From Nageia nagi (Eukaryota; Pinophyta), in assembly GCA_050084985.1 (NCBI GenBank), contig JBITNC010000001.1, forward strand, positions 138,136,001 to 138,200,000: a stretch of DNA of 64,000 bases, written 5' to 3'. Shown here in pieces: positions 63,101-64,000 of this stretch (its first letter is position 1; every line of letters starts with the position of its first letter). A program made the translations under genes and the position numbers. The notes beneath the pieces were generated by a model that saw nothing but the letters and a program-made list of their open reading frames with translations, ran no database searches and was not told where the DNA came from.

Positions 63101-64000
63101 ATGGAGTGGATTTTGAGGAGACATTTGCACCGGTTGCAAGACAAGAAACAATCAGATTGGCACTCTCTTTGGCAGCAAGTAAGGGTTGGACAGTCCAACA
63201 CATGGATGTGAAAAGTGCATTTTTGAATGGTGACATCAATGAAGAGGTGTATGTAGCACAACCTCAAGGTTTTGAGGTTTCAGGAAGAGAAGACCATGTA
63301 TACAAGCTCAAGAAGGCACTATATGGGCTGAAGCAAGCTCCAAGAGCTTGGTATACAAGAATTGATGAATACTTCAAAAGTGTGGGTTTTCAAAGAAGTG
63401 TAAGTGAACCTACCTTGTATTTTAAGAAAAGTGCTACTGATATATTGATTGTTTGCTTGTATGTAGATGATTAGATATTCATGGGCAGCAATAAGAAGAT
63501 GAATGAAGAGTTCAAAACTCATATGATGGCTGAGTTTGACATGAAAGATCTTGGTTTGATGAGCTACTTTCTTGGCTTGGAGGTGCATCAAACGCAAGAT
63601 GAAATCTTTGTGTCTCAATCCAAATATGCAAGAGACATGCTCAAAAGATTCAAAATGGACAATTGCACACCTGTAGCAACACCTATAGCCCATGGAGAAC
63701 ACCTTTGCAAGGAGGATGGAGAACCAAAAGTTGACAAAAAGCAATATAGGAGCATTGTTGGCAGTCTTATGTTTTTGACAAACATAAGACCGGATTTGCA
63801 ATTTAGTATATCTTTGGTGGCAAGATACATGAGTGATCCATCTGCTATACATCTCAAGGTAGCGAAAAGAATACTAAGGTATGTGAAGGGAACCATTGAT
63901 TATGGAATACATTATACATGTGATTCCAAGCTCCAACTCACAGGTTTCAGTGATAGTGATTGGGGCAGCGATTTGGATGATAGAAAGAGCACAAGTGGGA
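60145..64000 (+). pseudogene. Copia gag-pol polyprotein with three in-frame stops, 3' partial
   Basis: ATG at 60145 (MESNSNSIIIPEFDG) follows the primer site. Gag carries EYWSVRMKTLLTGKGYWD, then a Gly/Arg-rich segment (nt 60817-60915) and a zinc knuckle [14 protein letters not shown] (about 61003). Protease has [10 protein letters not shown] (about 61166). The pre-integrase region has [14 protein letters not shown] (61561). Integrase shows [19 protein letters not shown] and [12 protein letters not shown] has [36 protein letters not shown] and YVDD (63460). RNase H has DSDWGSDLDDRKSTSG at the window edge. Stops are TAA 60451, TGA 60538 and TAG 63472, the last directly after YVDD. All lie in one frame, so damage is by point substitution only. 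Confidence 0.92.

Larger units (their letters stand above)
59700..64000 (+). mobile_element. Ty1/copia retrotransposon, 5' LTR to RNase H (continues past window)
   Basis: A 5' LTR (about 59700-60095) is followed by an initiator-Met primer site and one continuous gag-pol frame from 60145 to the window edge, interrupted by only three in-frame stops and no frameshift. Domain order gag, CCHC knuckle, protease, integrase, RT, RNase H is the Ty1/copia order. The 3' LTR lies outside. It is the best-preserved element in the window and appears to have landed in a hAT element. Confidence 0.93.

Noticed and set aside
62321-63852. Several 60-177-codon minus-strand frames over the copia pol region
   Set aside because: All are antisense shadows of the well-identified gag-pol frame.
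1-64000. tRNA, rRNA and organelle-derived DNA
   Set aside because: No clover-leaf gene with A and B boxes, no rRNA core sequence and no plastid or mitochondrial gene was recognised by eye; the only tRNA-like matches are the retrotransposon primer-binding sites.

Overview
This window looks like part of a large, repeat-rich seed-plant nuclear genome. Coding information from one conserved host gene is spread over 32 kb, while nearly all the remaining recognisable sequence is degenerate retrotransposon or DNA-transposon material (Ty1/copia, Ty3/gypsy, LINE, hAT). Very long introns filled with old elements and a low gene density are typical of conifers and other gymnosperms; that assignment is inference, since no species-diagnostic sequence is visible.

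Host gene: positions 3523-35593 (+) carry the last nine coding exons of a CstF64 (CSTF2, cleavage stimulation factor 64 kDa subunit) orthologue. The exons encode the second half of the RRM, the hinge region, a long Gln/Pro/Ser-rich linker, and the conserved C-terminal helical domain ending in TAA at 35591-35593. All exon junctions have GT/AG ends and the reading phases agree. The start of the RRM is not in the window, so at least one 5' exon lies upstream and 1-3522 is read as intron. The intron that splits the RRM exon from the rest (3698-30932) is 27,235 bp long.

Inside that intron, in order: a minus-strand copia remnant (about 4880-7240); an unassigned stretch; a hAT DNA transposon with a matching 8-bp target duplication (11218-15003); a LINE-like 3' tail (about 15050-15560); a nearly full-length but broken minus-strand L1-type LINE (about 17830-23400); then an unusual element with a leader of about ten degenerate ~100-bp repeats, each with a GTGC-TTTT-GCAC-type hairpin (23609-24977), followed by a broken long ORF (25198-28470) and LTR-like sequence (about 28890-29640).

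Downstream of the gene (35.6-64 kb) no host gene is recognisable. The region holds fragments of retroelement ORFs (36.5-37.2, 39.6-40.2, 41.7-42.3, 46.8-47.2 kb), a chromovirus-type gypsy derivative that kept gag, protease and a chromodomain tail but lost RT/RNaseH/integrase (47307-51778), a small LTR element with copia-like ends (53207 to about 55838), a second copy of the hairpin-leader family without its ORF (about 56840-59100), the 3' end of a second hAT element on the minus strand (about 59165-59699), and a comparatively young copia element (about 59700 to the window edge). The copia element appears to have inserted into that hAT. Its gag-pol reading frame is continuous except for three in-frame stops.

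The candidates for something undescribed are the hairpin-repeat leader with its repeated TATA modules (two loci), the extreme intron inside a core mRNA 3'-end-processing gene, and the nested, dateable transposon insertions.
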